The notes beneath the pieces were generated by a model that had not been told where the DNA came from, ran no database searches, and saw nothing but the letters and a program-made list of their open reading frames with translations. A stretch of DNA of 64,000 bases from Trichomonas vaginalis G3 (lineage: Eukaryota; Parabasalia; Trichomonadida; Trichomonadidae). Within the stretch, counting starts at the first letter, position 1; each line of letters begins with the position of its first letter. Shown here one piece after another: positions 20,603 through 29,879 of the stretch. The translations under genes were made by a program, and so were the position numbers. The stretch lies in the NCBI RefSeq assembly GCF_026262505.1, contig NC_067203.1:13466392-13530391 (forward strand), given 5' to 3'.

Positions 20603-21451
20603 TTATATTTTTACCGTTCGATAGTAGTTGTATATGAAACTAAGTTCTAAGTAAAACGCGTGGTATAATGGAATTATTCTCTTTCTTCCATCTGTAGTAA
20701 ACCATACTTGAAAGTCTGAAATACTTCCACTTGGTGGTTCGTATAACTTTGTAGGTTTTTCGTAAAAGTCATTTGCCAAGCATAAGAAAGAGTTTTGGGC
20801 GCCAGAAAATGAAGCATGAACAATAATAGCAGCTGGGTCGAAAACATCTTTAAATAAATATGGTTCATCTCTTGCATATCGACTGTAAATATTTGCTAAA
20901 GGAAGTTCGACTTTCTGATTTAACATTCTTTGCAAATAATACCATGACATTGCAGTGAATTCTGTATATATTTGTTCGTCTTTCTTTGGATTGTCTTCGT
21001 AGATTTGAAATGACACTTGTGAATTTTGTTTGTCATATACAATTCTCACATAAAGTGTGCTCTCGGTATTTGCATATTCATCAGCATATTTTGCATAACA
21101 TGAATTTATTTTATCTTCTATATTTTTTAACGCAGTCTGTAGAGAAGATGAAAGGTCAACTTGTATTAGCTCAATTTCTTCCCACATTTTTCGTTTCCCT
21201 TCAGATATATAATCTATATGAAACCTTACAATAAATGGGAAACTTTTATCTTCTACAGACACAAATTTTATTCTACGAAAGCCAATAGCTTTTGTGACAG
21301 ATGGGTCTCTTAGCCATCTTAATGGGTAGTCAAAACGATAGCCTTCATGCTTTACGGTCTCTGTCTCAAACTTTTGACCGACATTAGTAAAAAGTTCATC
21401 TAATGGTTTAGTTGTAGCAACTCTTGAATTTTCTTTTTCTATTGGAAGCAT
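20603..21451 (-). CDS. Maverick protein of unknown function
   Basis: A 282-residue protein, apparently whole. It has alternating beta-type and helical segments with many aromatic residues and no Walker, cysteine-protease or zinc motif. It lies back to back with the fibre gene; the 18 bases between the two starts contain a palindromic TCTAGA flanked by T and A runs that could serve both promoters. A minor capsid or fibre-assembly role would fit this context but is inference. Confidence 0.6.
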   Translation of the reverse strand: MLPIEKENSRVATTKPLDELFTNVGQKFETETVKHEGYRFDYPLRWLRDPSVTKAIGFRRIKFVSVEDKSFPFIVRFHIDYISEGKRKMWEEIELIQVDLSSSLQTALKNIEDKINSCYAKYADEYANTESTLYVRIVYDKQNSQVSFQIYEDNPKKDEQIYTEFTAMSWYYLQRMLNQKVELPLANIYSRYARDEPYLFKDVFDPAAIIVHASFSGAQNSFLCLANDFYEKPTKLYEPPSGSISDFQVWFTTDGRKRIIPLYHAFYLELSFIYNYYRTVKI

Positions 21452-21469
21452 ATTTTATCTAGAATAAAA
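21452..21469. promoter_or_regulatory. Shared TCTAGA-type promoter between divergent Maverick genes
   Basis: ATTTTATCTAGAATAAAA lies between the start codons at 21451 (minus) and 21470 (plus). TCTA-containing T-rich leaders also precede 19979 (TTTTATCTAAT), 32777 (TTTTTCTAAAAAT) and 36390 (TTTATTCTAAGTAAA). Confidence 0.45.
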
Positions 21470-22753
21470 ATGTCGAAAGAAACAGCGTCTATGAGAGAAA
21501 TACAACACAACCGACAACTCATTTTGCAAGCTCTAAATAAGAACACAACAAACTTTTCAAACTATTCTAAGATATCTGAGTCATTGAAAGAAGGAAACTT
21601 AAAACTGACAATAAACCCAATGACAGATGAGTTTCTATTTCAAGACAATAGGAACCATACTGTCTGTATAAATCCAACAAAAAGAACTTTAAACGAGAAA
21701 CCTATAGATGAACTTCTTTTGAAGGCAGATATTGACAACAAAGCTGACAAAGAGTATGTAGATGCAACAAGAGACTATATTCTCGCATGGACAGATAGAA
21801 CATACCCACAAAAACACCATACACATAACATCTATGACGTAGATGAACTACCAGCAATGTTAGATGACAAAGCAGATAAAACATATGTTGACAATAAAAT
21901 GTCAAGTGAAGTGACAAGAGCTGACAAAGAATATTCTAAAAAGACTCATACACATACCATTGCAAATATTACAAACTTACAAGAAACCTTAAACAAGAAA
22001 AGTGACGTTGGACATACACACGATTTCTTCGCAACTGTTGGTATAGAAAATATTGAAGGAACGGTTGAAGAAACTGGTGGAACTGGTGGGGATGTATTAA
22101 ATTGGAAACCTCCTAACTTTCCACAAGGTTTAACATCGGAGGATGACATAACGACGATGAAATACATTAGATGTAGAAATGTCTATGTCATGGAGGATGA
22201 AAACAAAGTTAAATTCACTGCTCAAGATTTATATGATAAAAAAGCTGACAAAACATATGTTAACGATGAGTTAGATAAAAAAGCTGACAAAACAGAGCTT
22301 CAAACGTTAAAGACAGAAATACTTCAAACACTATATCCTATAGGTTCTATTTACACGTCAATGAACTCTACCAGACCAGAAGTAGTACTTGGTCTCGGAA
22401 CTTGGACTCAAATAGTCGACAGGTTTTTGTATTGTGCAAACTCTTCAAAGGAAACAGGTGGAAGTAAAACAATTTCAGGTGAAAACTTACCTGCGCACAG
22501 TCACTACATAGATTTAAGTACATCTCAAGCAGGTTGGCATAAGCATAAATTTTGGGATTGGCACGCCTTGAAAAAAGGTAAAGGATATGATGTTAAAGAC
22601 GACGTTCAGTTTGCTATAAATTGTTACTGGAGTGACACTCAGGGAGATGGAAACCATACACATCGCGTTTCAGGATATACACAAACAACGGGACAAAGTA
22701 AAGACTACATGCCACCTTACATGACAGTTTACGCATGGTATAGAAATGCTTAG
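21470..22753 (+). CDS. Fibre protein with phage-type receptor-binding tip (Maverick)
   Basis: A 427-residue protein, apparently whole. Residues of about 80-290 hold repeats of the DKADKTYVD type and His-rich HTHTI/HHTHNI turns, as in trimeric phage tail fibres. From about 283 the sequence becomes a compact tip: LYPIGSIYTSMNSTRPEVVL, then GTWTQIVDRFLY, ETGGSKTI, NLPAHSHYI and the C-terminal MPPYMTVYAWYRNA. This series (YPVGSIY, GTWE, DRFL, GG, LPxHxH, MPPYxxVYxWxR) is the signature of receptor-binding tips in phages of Gram-positive bacteria. It probably forms a virion spike. It ends 4 bases inside the end of the integrase gene on the other strand. Confidence 0.85.
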   Translation: MSKETASMREIQHNRQLILQALNKNTTNFSNYSKISESLKEGNLKLTINPMTDEFLFQDNRNHTVCINPTKRTLNEKPIDELLLKADIDNKADKEYVDATRDYILAWTDRTYPQKHHTHNIYDVDELPAMLDDKADKTYVDNKMSSEVTRADKEYSKKTHTHTIANITNLQETLNKKSDVGHTHDFFATVGIENIEGTVEETGGTGGDVLNWKPPNFPQGLTSEDDITTMKYIRCRNVYVMEDENKVKFTAQDLYDKKADKTYVNDELDKKADKTELQTLKTEILQTLYPIGSIYTSMNSTRPEVVLGLGTWTQIVDRFLYCANSSKETGGSKTISGENLPAHSHYIDLSTSQAGWHKHKFWDWHALKKGKGYDVKDDVQFAINCYWSDTQGDGNHTHRVSGYTQTTGQSKDYMPPYMTVYAWYRNA

Positions 22754-23709
22754 TCGTCATTTTCAACTTCTTTAGCATATTCGTCAGGAGTTGTCTTATA
22801 TTTGTTAGGAACTGTCTTTGAAAGTATACCACCTTGAACCTTAACAAGTTTGAAACGAGGTCTGACAATAGTAGTTTTATCTTCTGCTTGCAGTCTGTAC
22901 ATTTTGCCATGTTTGCCTAAAACTTCATAATATTCTCTTGTATACTTTCTTCTATTTTTACGAACACGAAGGTGAGTACCTGTCGGGTACTTGTTGTTGT
23001 CATAGTCAATAGTATTTTCATATGGGTCGCGTTTAGGTATTTCTATTTTTACTTTGTCACCTTTCTTAAGTTTGAAGCCTGGCATTCTTTCTTGTTTGTC
23101 TCTTTTGACTAAACTATTAAATATATAGTCTTTCTCTAAGTCAGGGTTGTTTTTCATTTCTTCGGGGGAGTGGTTTCCCAAACCTTTTTGTTTACGGCTA
23201 TTGTAAATATTTAAAACTTGTCTCATCTTTGCCATGGAGAAATGTCTATACTTGTCGTCATATGACATTTCATCTACCTCACCACCTTGTGGTTGGTTTA
23301 AGTCTCTTAAGATTTTTATACAACTGTCAATGACACCAAGAGCAGAATGGTTTTGGTCGACAATGAAATATTGGTTTACATTTTTTGAACGCAGATAGTT
23401 TTTAATATCGTCTGATTTGAAAGAACTTTCACAGTCAGATGTCAGTTTTGTTGGATGGTATTTGTCAACGAATATTGTCAAAGCTGCTAAGACATCTAAA
23501 ATATTTTTAGACTGTAATGGTATGGCTTCACAGTATCTTGTGTTTTGACCGACAAATATTAGCCAGTATGGTGGTCCGTCTTCTCTATACCTCGGAATGT
23601 TTTCCAAGATATCCATAAACCAAGCATTTGGTGTTGAACTAAAGATTTTTACCATGAGTGCTTTCTTTGTTGCTTTAGAAACATAGGGGTCCTTGTTTGG
23701 ATTCGTCAT
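22750..23709 (-). CDS. rve-family integrase (Maverick)
   Basis: A 319-residue protein with an RNase-H-fold core like that of retroviral and Polinton integrases. WFMDIL starts the core, followed by a beta-strand run PPYWLIFVGQNTRYCEAIPL; LTSDCESSF and NHSALGVID supply the other active-site regions. From about residue 205 a basic C-terminal part (KLKKGDKVKIEIPKRDP, KRDKQERMPGF) resembles the SH3-like DNA-binding end of Maverick integrases. It would join element ends to target DNA and make short target duplications. It looks whole and defines the element as a Maverick. Confidence 0.88.
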   Translation of the reverse strand: MTNPNKDPYVSKATKKALMVKIFSSTPNAWFMDILENIPRYREDGPPYWLIFVGQNTRYCEAIPLQSKNILDVLAALTIFVDKYHPTKLTSDCESSFKSDDIKNYLRSKNVNQYFIVDQNHSALGVIDSCIKILRDLNQPQGGEVDEMSYDDKYRHFSMAKMRQVLNIYNSRKQKGLGNHSPEEMKNNPDLEKDYIFNSLVKRDKQERMPGFKLKKGDKVKIEIPKRDPYENTIDYDNNKYPTGTHLRVRKNRRKYTREYYEVLGKHGKMYRLQAEDKTTIVRPRFKLVKVQGGILSKTVPNKYKTTPDEYAKEVENDD

Positions 23710-23725
23710 TTTTACCCTATAAGAA

Positions 23726-24138
23726 ATGGGTTTATTTGGCGCATTAGCAGGAGTTGCATCCAGATTTTTGCCCGCAGTGGGAACAATAGCCAGAGGTGTA
23801 TTTGGAGTTGGAAGGAAGATTTTGAGTACATTAGGTATACTGAAAGAGAAAGCACAACCTATTATACAAACTGTACAGAAAGGTTGGGAGGTAGCACGAG
23901 ATGCAGCAAATCTTATTCCAAATCCTGAAACAAGAGGAAAAGTTCAAGGATGGATGGACAATGTAGGAAGACAAGCAGGAAACTACTATACAAAGCAAAT
24001 GACTACTATAACCAAGCAGGGCACTATATGGACCAAGGTGAAAGATTCTTTAACAGAGGATATAACCATGCACAACAGTGGGTAAACAACAACCAACCGC
24101 AACCGCCTCAAACGTGGGAATGTAAAATTTTTTACTGA
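23726..24138 (+). CDS. Second pVI-like amphipathic protein region (Maverick)
   Basis: A frame of 119 codons from 23726. It starts MGLFGALAGVASRFLPAVGT, a hydrophobic Gly/Ala-rich amphipathic helix, followed by VFGVGRKILSTLGIL and a helical stretch rich in Gln, Lys and Trp. It resembles the membrane-active N-terminus of adenovirus pVI more than any host protein. A Gln/Pro/Tyr-rich tail is also encoded in this region. The gene starts only 16 bases from the integrase start on the opposite strand, so the promoters overlap. Whether the region is whole is unclear. Confidence 0.5.
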
Positions 24139-24144
24139 GATGAA

Positions 24145-24300
24145 ATGAACAATACAGCATTGAGACAAATGGGTTCAAGATGGATTTGTCGGCTTCCAGC
24201 AGTTACACAACCACGTGTTTGTCAAGTTCTTCCTATACCTCAAGAAGTTTTAGACCGACTTAAAAAACCTAAACAACCAGTTGAAAACAAACCAAACTAA
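24145..24300 (+). CDS. 51-residue Maverick protein
   Basis: A short basic frame (MNNTALRQMGSRWICRLP...) with a C-terminal KKPKQPVENKPN. The same leader, AATTTTTTACTGAGATGAA, precedes this ATG and the one at 24321. This duplicated leader is the main reason to accept both frames. Function unknown. Confidence 0.45.
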   Translation: MNNTALRQMGSRWICRLPAVTQPRVCQVLPIPQEVLDRLKKPKQPVENKPN

Positions 24301-24320
24301 AATTTTTTACTGAGATGAAA

Positions 24321-24902
24321 TGACCGAAGAAGTTGAAACGGTAGATTTGACACACAAACAAAAAGTTCAGAACCATTGTCAAAACCTGTCAAAGAACTTA
24401 CAGATGAAGAGAAAAATTCAATAATAGAAAGTGCCAGGTCTGGAAATACAAACCCTAACTATAAAGTCACTTTTCATAGAAATGGAACGGCTAGTATCTC
24501 AAAAAGAAACAGACTCTCACAAATAAAATATTGAAGTCTGAAGGAGCTTTCGAGACAACAGATGGGAAGGTATTCTTCACTGACCAACAGTTCATTATAG
24601 AACATCTCATTGACTTAGAGTCGAAATATTCTAAACTTTACAACAAACACAAAAAGTTGAAAGGAAAACAAAAACAAATGGCATATGATATTTATGAAGA
24701 TGTTGACGACACAACTATTCCTGCAAGTGAAGTAAAGTCAGAGGAACCGAAAAGTGACGAAAAACCGATAGAAGAAGAAAAACCAAAAACTGAAGATAAA
24801 CCAAAACCAAAGTTTAGTTTCCAAACTAAACCAAGTCAACCTTCATTAGCTGGTATGGGTTGGCGTCAAAGACTTATGGCAGCCGGTGGTTATGTTAAGT
24901 AA
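24321..24902 (+). pseudogene. Charged Maverick gene region, probably broken
   Basis: Coding potential runs over the whole stretch. Its largest open part is 24531-24902 (about 123 codons, no ATG at its start). That part holds a coiled coil (LIDLESKYSKLYNKHKKLKG), a Pro/Glu/Lys-rich linker and a Gly-rich end (LAGMGWRQRLMAAGGYVK). It lies just before the polymerase gene. A virion or terminal-protein-type role is possible, but no family was recognised. Confidence 0.45.
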
Positions 24903-24931
24903 AGTAAAAACATTTTTTTATTTTTATAAAA

Positions 24932-27034
24932 ATGCCCTCGCATAGAATGGATAGAAGGTCTGCTAGAATAAAAGCAGAGTTAGAAAGATATGGTTGGAGA
25001 GTTTCGAAGAATTTTAAATATAGGAAGGGAAGACCCATAAAAGTCTATGACAAATTGTCTGGTCTTCGCTATGAAATGGACTTAGAAACAGCACGCGCAA
25101 ATTATCCAAACAGACTAGAGAGATTAGAAGAAGAGCGTCTTATGAACTTGCCTTTCGATGTTAGTGAGCCGCAGGTTGAAGGACACGACGGCTTTGCCAG
25201 GTTCTACTGGAAACATAACGAACAGTTGCATCCTTTGAGAAGGAAAAAAGGAAAAGGTGAAGATGCACATGCTCCCATGGAAAGAACAAGATATGCATAT
25301 GAAAAGTACCGTGAAGTTAGAAGTCAAATTACATCTGGTCGAACCTTTACAGTAAACTTTGACGAAGGAAAGAACAAAGAAGGCTTCATGGGTGTACTTG
25401 CTGCCATACAAGACGGAAATAAGAAAGGATACAATCTCAGATTGACCATAACAGATTTGGATGGTCACATTTACTATGCACATGGCAATGTCACAACAGC
25501 CGCACAACTTCTTGACGCTTTCAAGACTACAAAGAGAGAACAAATGTATGACTCCGACTCAGACATCTTAAATGCAATTGAAGGAATTGTAAGCGTGAAG
25601 TTCGAATGGTACCAACCCAACCCTCAAGCAGTCAGACAACATGCTGGATACTTCCCGTTCAGAAATAAGTCTGACATTGACTTGACAAGGTATGGAATTT
25701 ACAATTCAATTGAAACAATTGTCAATGAACCTTGCATTCTTACATGTCTCAGGAACTCTGGTCTTGTTACAGAAGAGAAGATGAAGTATCTTGAGTCATG
25801 TGTGAAGACAAGGTACATTCTCAGAGGTCAATTGGCAAAAATTGCACCGTTGGCAAATGTCAATATCCGAGTCAACATACCTACAGCTAAAGGTTCTTCA
25901 CATGACGACTATGTTGTTGAGTTCAATTTACCATGGTTGAAGATTGCAATTGTCCACAACCACTTCATGTTGAACGAAAGTCTTACAAACCCATTGTTCG
26001 GAAAAGGCAAGTGCAACATTGTCAGAGCTGTTAACATTCTTTTCGAGAAAGGTTTGTTGGAACCAATTCCAGATGACAAGCTGACAGAAACTTTTGTACC
26101 AAAAGACGAAACAAACTTTTCACTGTTAGCAAGACCAAAAGTTGTTCCAGACAAAGTTCTAGTACAAAAGAAGTACACAATTCCAAAAGGAGTTGGATTG
26201 TTCGGATACCAACCTGAACCAGAAGAACTTCCAATGAGGTTGCAAGAACTTCAAGATGCTATAAACAAACTTCCATTGAGACATCCAATTGACGTCAAAT
26301 TGTATTGGAGAGCATCTGAGTTAGGTCAGAAGGTTTTATATGAAACAGGTTGCTTCGACGATGTTTATGAGATAACAGGAGAAGTTTCTCAGAAGATAAG
26401 AGACTCACTTGAATTTCCACGAACTGGTCCGATTGGATGCGACAAGTTCGACTCAGATGAAAAGATATACTATGTCGACCTTAACGCTGCATACATGAGG
26501 TTCGTCCAATATATCCCGACTGGAATTCCAAACGAAGACGGTGAGTTCCCGGGAAGGAACTATACAGTTGGAAAGGTCATACAACAACTGTATGATATTA
26601 GGAAAGCTTCAAACCCCAAACTTGCAATGACACTCAAATTGCTTATGAATTCGACATGGGGATATTCCATTAAGAAACCTCAAGAGATGAAGAGTAAACA
26701 TTATGAGAAGGTCGACAACTTTGTTGAAAGGTTTTCTCCTTTTGTTTTGAAGTACGAATTCACTCAAGGTCAAAGTGGCTTAGTAACCACATTAAAACCT
26801 ATTGTCGAACATTGGTCTTACCCTCAGTTCGCAAAGGCAGTCCTTGACAACTACAACAAATTCTTCTCGGAAGTCAAATCCAAAGTGAAGGTTTACTATG
26901 AGAACATTGACGCACTCATGACAAACGAAGAAGGATACAACAAACTCATTGAAATGGGTTTAGTCGGTGAGAAGATGGGCTGTTTTAAGCTAGATAAGGT
27001 ATTTTCCGAAGTTCATGTTTCTCTCCAAACGTAA
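24932..27034 (+). CDS. Protein-primed family-B DNA polymerase (Maverick)
   Basis: A 700-codon frame. The basic N-terminal region (RRSARIKAELERYGWRV) and a long middle domain precede the palm. The palm shows motif A (IYYVDLNAAYMRF), motif B (KLLMNSTWGYSI) and the motif C region (VKVYYENIDALMT). Protein-primed polymerases of this group copy linear DNA from a terminal protein bound at inverted repeats, which is how Mavericks are thought to replicate. It is shorter than typical Maverick polymerases (about 1,000 residues or more) and is counted here as broken. Confidence 0.85.
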   Translation: MPSHRMDRRSARIKAELERYGWRVSKNFKYRKGRPIKVYDKLSGLRYEMDLETARANYPNRLERLEEERLMNLPFDVSEPQVEGHDGFARFYWKHNEQLHPLRRKKGKGEDAHAPMERTRYAYEKYREVRSQITSGRTFTVNFDEGKNKEGFMGVLAAIQDGNKKGYNLRLTITDLDGHIYYAHGNVTTAAQLLDAFKTTKREQMYDSDSDILNAIEGIVSVKFEWYQPNPQAVRQHAGYFPFRNKSDIDLTRYGIYNSIETIVNEPCILTCLRNSGLVTEEKMKYLESCVKTRYILRGQLAKIAPLANVNIRVNIPTAKGSSHDDYVVEFNLPWLKIAIVHNHFMLNESLTNPLFGKGKCNIVRAVNILFEKGLLEPIPDDKLTETFVPKDETNFSLLARPKVVPDKVLVQKKYTIPKGVGLFGYQPEPEELPMRLQELQDAINKLPLRHPIDVKLYWRASELGQKVLYETGCFDDVYEITGEVSQKIRDSLEFPRTGPIGCDKFDSDEKIYYVDLNAAYMRFVQYIPTGIPNEDGEFPGRNYTVGKVIQQLYDIRKASNPKLAMTLKLLMNSTWGYSIKKPQEMKSKHYEKVDNFVERFSPFVLKYEFTQGQSGLVTTLKPIVEHWSYPQFAKAVLDNYNKFFSEVKSKVKVYYENIDALMTNEEGYNKLIEMGLVGEKMGCFKLDKVFSEVHVSLQT

Positions 27035-27819
27035 GTACTGGGGCATACTTGAAGACGGCACAGAAATAAACATTGCATGAAATAAAAAATTGCATGAAGT
27101 AAAAACGTTTTTAAAACAATATATTTTACATATATTTAAATGCTTCAGGTTGAAAAACAAAGAACAAAAGTAGCAGATACAAAACCTTAGACTATATGTT
27201 TACAAACGCCGGTAGGAATATATCAGATGAAGAAATTTCATCCCGAATTGTCTTTCATATACAACTACGGAAAAAGTGCTGAAAAAGTATTGAAAAATAT
27301 ATTTTAGGTGAAGAGGTGAGATTTCACCTGTTTTTTCACCTGTTTTCTCACCCGTTTGAATTTTCATGAATTTTGTGCTGAATTCGACAAAATGAGTTTT
27401 TGGTTGAAAAAGAGGTGGAGCCAAAAGTGGCTTAACCTCAAAACAAGCATTTTGTGAAGAATATACCAACCCGCGGATTCCGGCGGTTGCTTTTTATACA
27501 AGTTCAACAGGTGAATTTTCATGAATTTCCTTAAGATAGAAAAAAATATTTTAGGCGACCAGGTCACTCGGTCACTCGGTCACTCGGTCAACTAACATCT
27601 TTTTGAAAAAGTGTGACAACATGACATTTTGACAACAACACAGGAAATAGATTTCATCGTATATTTTTGTTAAGACTTCATCGTAAATGTTTTGTTGAGA
27701 CTTCATCGTATATGTTTTGTCGAGATTTTTATCGTTGTGGTCCGACGGTTAAGCCACAAACGAATGTCCGACGGTTAAGCCACCAAAAAATATTTTTTAT
27801 TTTTATTGTAAGAACTGAA
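27035..27819. repeat. Repeat-rich Maverick spacer with a KilA-N gene scrap
   Basis: The spacer holds one nested AGGTGA/TCACCT unit (27306), a scrap at about 27455-27505 that repeats part of the KilA-N gene at about 28018-28072, and triplicated GGTCACTC (about 27562-27588). Three copies of a TTCATCGTA-type 25-base unit lie at about 27654-27730, and a doubled GTCCGACGGTTAAGCCAC at about 27738-27783. It contains no intact gene. Confidence 0.7.
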
Positions 27820-28480
27820 ATGACAGTCGAAGCAAAAACGTTCACGAACAAATCTAATGGCGAAACATTCACAAAAGGCACTTACAACGGTATTGAAGTC
27901 TTACGTAGAGACATGGATGGTTATGTAAATGCAACAAATATGTGTCAGCAGTTTAGGAAAGACTTTAGAAAGTTGTTGGAAAATAAGTCCTGGAAGAGTA
28001 TTTTGAGGCATTTTGTGAAGAATATACCAACCGCCGGAATTCCGGCGGTTGCTTTTTATACAAAGTTCATGCAGGAATTCCGGATGAAATCAAACATGTT
28101 AGAGGAACGTATGTAGACCCAAGACTTGTAAACTATATAGCAATGTGGGCCTCTCCAAAAATATTGTATAGCAGTTGGAAAAATTATGGACTCCATAGAC
28201 AAGAAAGTTCATGAGAAATTAGATTGAAGAAGAACTTGAAGATACAGTAGAGAATGCTAAACCTTTGTTCGAAGAAGAAGTTAGAAAAATGCATGAAAAA
28301 CAAATAGAACATGAACGTGAGATATGTTCTGGTATATAGAGACTCGCCATACGAACTAGACCAATGGGAACAAGAAGATTTAAAGAGAGAATTTAGAGAA
28401 TATGAACTCGCTAAGATAGCATTAGAAGCTGCAGAAGAGAGGTTAAAAGCTTGGGGTTGTTTTGTACAAAAATATTGTGA
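27820..28480 (+). pseudogene. KilA-N domain gene (Maverick), broken
   Basis: The region begins MTVEAKTFTNKSNGETF, and the frame is open to 28116. YNGIEVLRRDMDGYVNATNM and the following WKSILRHF are the KilA-N DNA-binding core. Matches to the rest of the domain (VNYIAMWASPK, comparable to VNAVAMWASPR in the gene at 30580) lie in the downstream part. KilA-N proteins are common in large DNA viruses and phages, where they bind DNA and act in regulation. The leader ATTGTAAGAACTGAAATG is shared with neighbouring genes. Confidence 0.7.
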
Positions 28481-28517
28481 GTAAATGAACCATTTTTTTT
28501 CGACAAAAATATATTTT

Positions 28518-28553
28518 AGGTGAAGAGGTGAGATTTCACCCGTTTTCTCACCT
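28518..28553 (+). repeat. Nested-hairpin unit between Maverick genes
   Basis: One copy of the AGGTGAAG...AGGTGA-GATT-TCACC...TCACCT unit, preceded by AAAAATATATTTT as in the other copies. Inverted copies lie at about 29594-29622 and 29731-29765. Confidence 0.65.
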
Positions 28554-28648
28554 GTTTTCTCACCTGTTGAATTTTCATGAAATTTCCTTAAGATAAAAAA
28601 TATATTTTAGTTTTTTATAAATATTTTTTTTTATTTTATTGTAAGAAC

Positions 28649-28981
28649 ATGTTAGCAACAACTTCACCAAACTCGTTAGTCATGAATCCTACGTCAATGT
28701 TAGTAGAAATGAAAAGCTTCATTCCTTCTTCATATACTTTCGAAACAGAAATCCAGAAGATAAAGCAAGAACTTTTAACAAGTAATTTAGATTGCACTGC
28801 GAAAGATGAAACAAATGAAGAATATCTTTATGAAATGCAGGACATTATTGACCATCTACCTAAACTTCCTGAAATCCAACAACAAAAGCTCACTATTCCT
28901 GAATTCGATGAAATAGAAGTCAGACCAACCGACTCAGTAGAAATAAAGAAGTTCATACGTAATGTAAACTATGAGTTTTAG
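28649..28981 (+). CDS. 110-residue Maverick accessory protein
   Basis: A single frame from an ATG with the shared leader TTATTGTAAGAACATG. The product is acidic with helical segments (FETEIQKIKQELL, YLYEMQDIIDHL). No domain was recognised. It sits between two KilA-N-type genes in the repeat-rich accessory zone, so it may be a cassette gene. Confidence 0.5.
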   Translation: MLATTSPNSLVMNPTSMLVEMKSFIPSSYTFETEIQKIKQELLTSNLDCTAKDETNEEYLYEMQDIIDHLPKLPEIQQQKLTIPEFDEIEVRPTDSVEIKKFIRNVNYEF

Positions 28982-29226
28982 GATTTCATTGCAACCACAA
29001 AGTCATGGACAAAGACTGCGATATGGTATATAAGAATGTTTCTGACATTATAAATCTGAAGAATTTAAGACCTACGACAACTTTGTTTCGTTAGTTGCTG
29101 AAATGTGTATGGCAGATAAGAGATAAAGATAGAAGAGGTAAGGTATGAATGAACAGATAAAACCAGCAACTTTTTGAGTTAAAGAAAACCATTGACGCTA
29201 TAGTTGTACTTGCAGGACAAATTTCA

Positions 29227-29499
29227 ATGTACAATGCTAAAATGAACCCACAATGTTCTAAATGTAAAGCAGCAATGAGGAAATATAACTACTCCGTCAA
29301 AGAGATAGAAAGAATGCGAAACGACTATGCTGACTTAAAAGAAGAAGCAGAGAAACCAGCAGAAAATAAAATGGACATGTTAGAATTTCTGAACAAAAAC
29401 TATCCAACAGCAGACGATTTCCTTCTATCTGATGTCAAGAAGAAGTATAAAGAAACTTTCGGTATCGTTAAAACATTTGACATACTAAAAAGAGAATAG
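29227..29499 (+). CDS. 90-residue Maverick accessory protein with CxxC
   Basis: MYNAKMNPQCSKCKAAMRKY supplies one CxxC pair. A coiled coil (VKEIERMRNDYADLKEEAEK) and a C-terminal helical part (LLSDVKKKYKETFGIVKTF) follow. The frame may be the 3' part of a longer region beginning near 29100. Function unknown. Confidence 0.45.
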   Translation: MYNAKMNPQCSKCKAAMRKYNYSVKEIERMRNDYADLKEEAEKPAENKMDMLEFLNKNYPTADDFLLSDVKKKYKETFGIVKTFDILKRE

Positions 29500-29879
29500 A
29501 AGCTACGAAATTGTTTAGGATTTCAAATATACATCGTACAATTCATGTAAAACGCTTGTTGAAAAAAAAGAGGTGAAAAATTAGGTGAAAAAAAGAGGTG
29601 AAATCTCACCTCTTCACCTAAAATATATTTTTATTGAATTCAGCAACAAAATTCTGAGTAAAATAATTTTAGGGCATGTGTCAAACCGTTGAGTTTTCAC
29701 AAAATTTTAAAAATAACTTGGGTGAGAAAAGAGGTGAGAAAAACGGGTGAGATGTCACCTTCTACCCTAAAATATATTTTTGCTGAAAAATGACCAAATT
29801 TCATGAATTTCCTTAAGATAGAAAAAATAAAGTTATTTTTATTTTTTTATTTTTTTTTATCTTGTATGTAAGAACAGAA

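Noticed and set aside
25124-26234. Minus-strand frames of 139, 89 and 67 codons under the polymerase gene
   Set aside because: Antisense to a recognised polymerase with clear motifs; no independent support.
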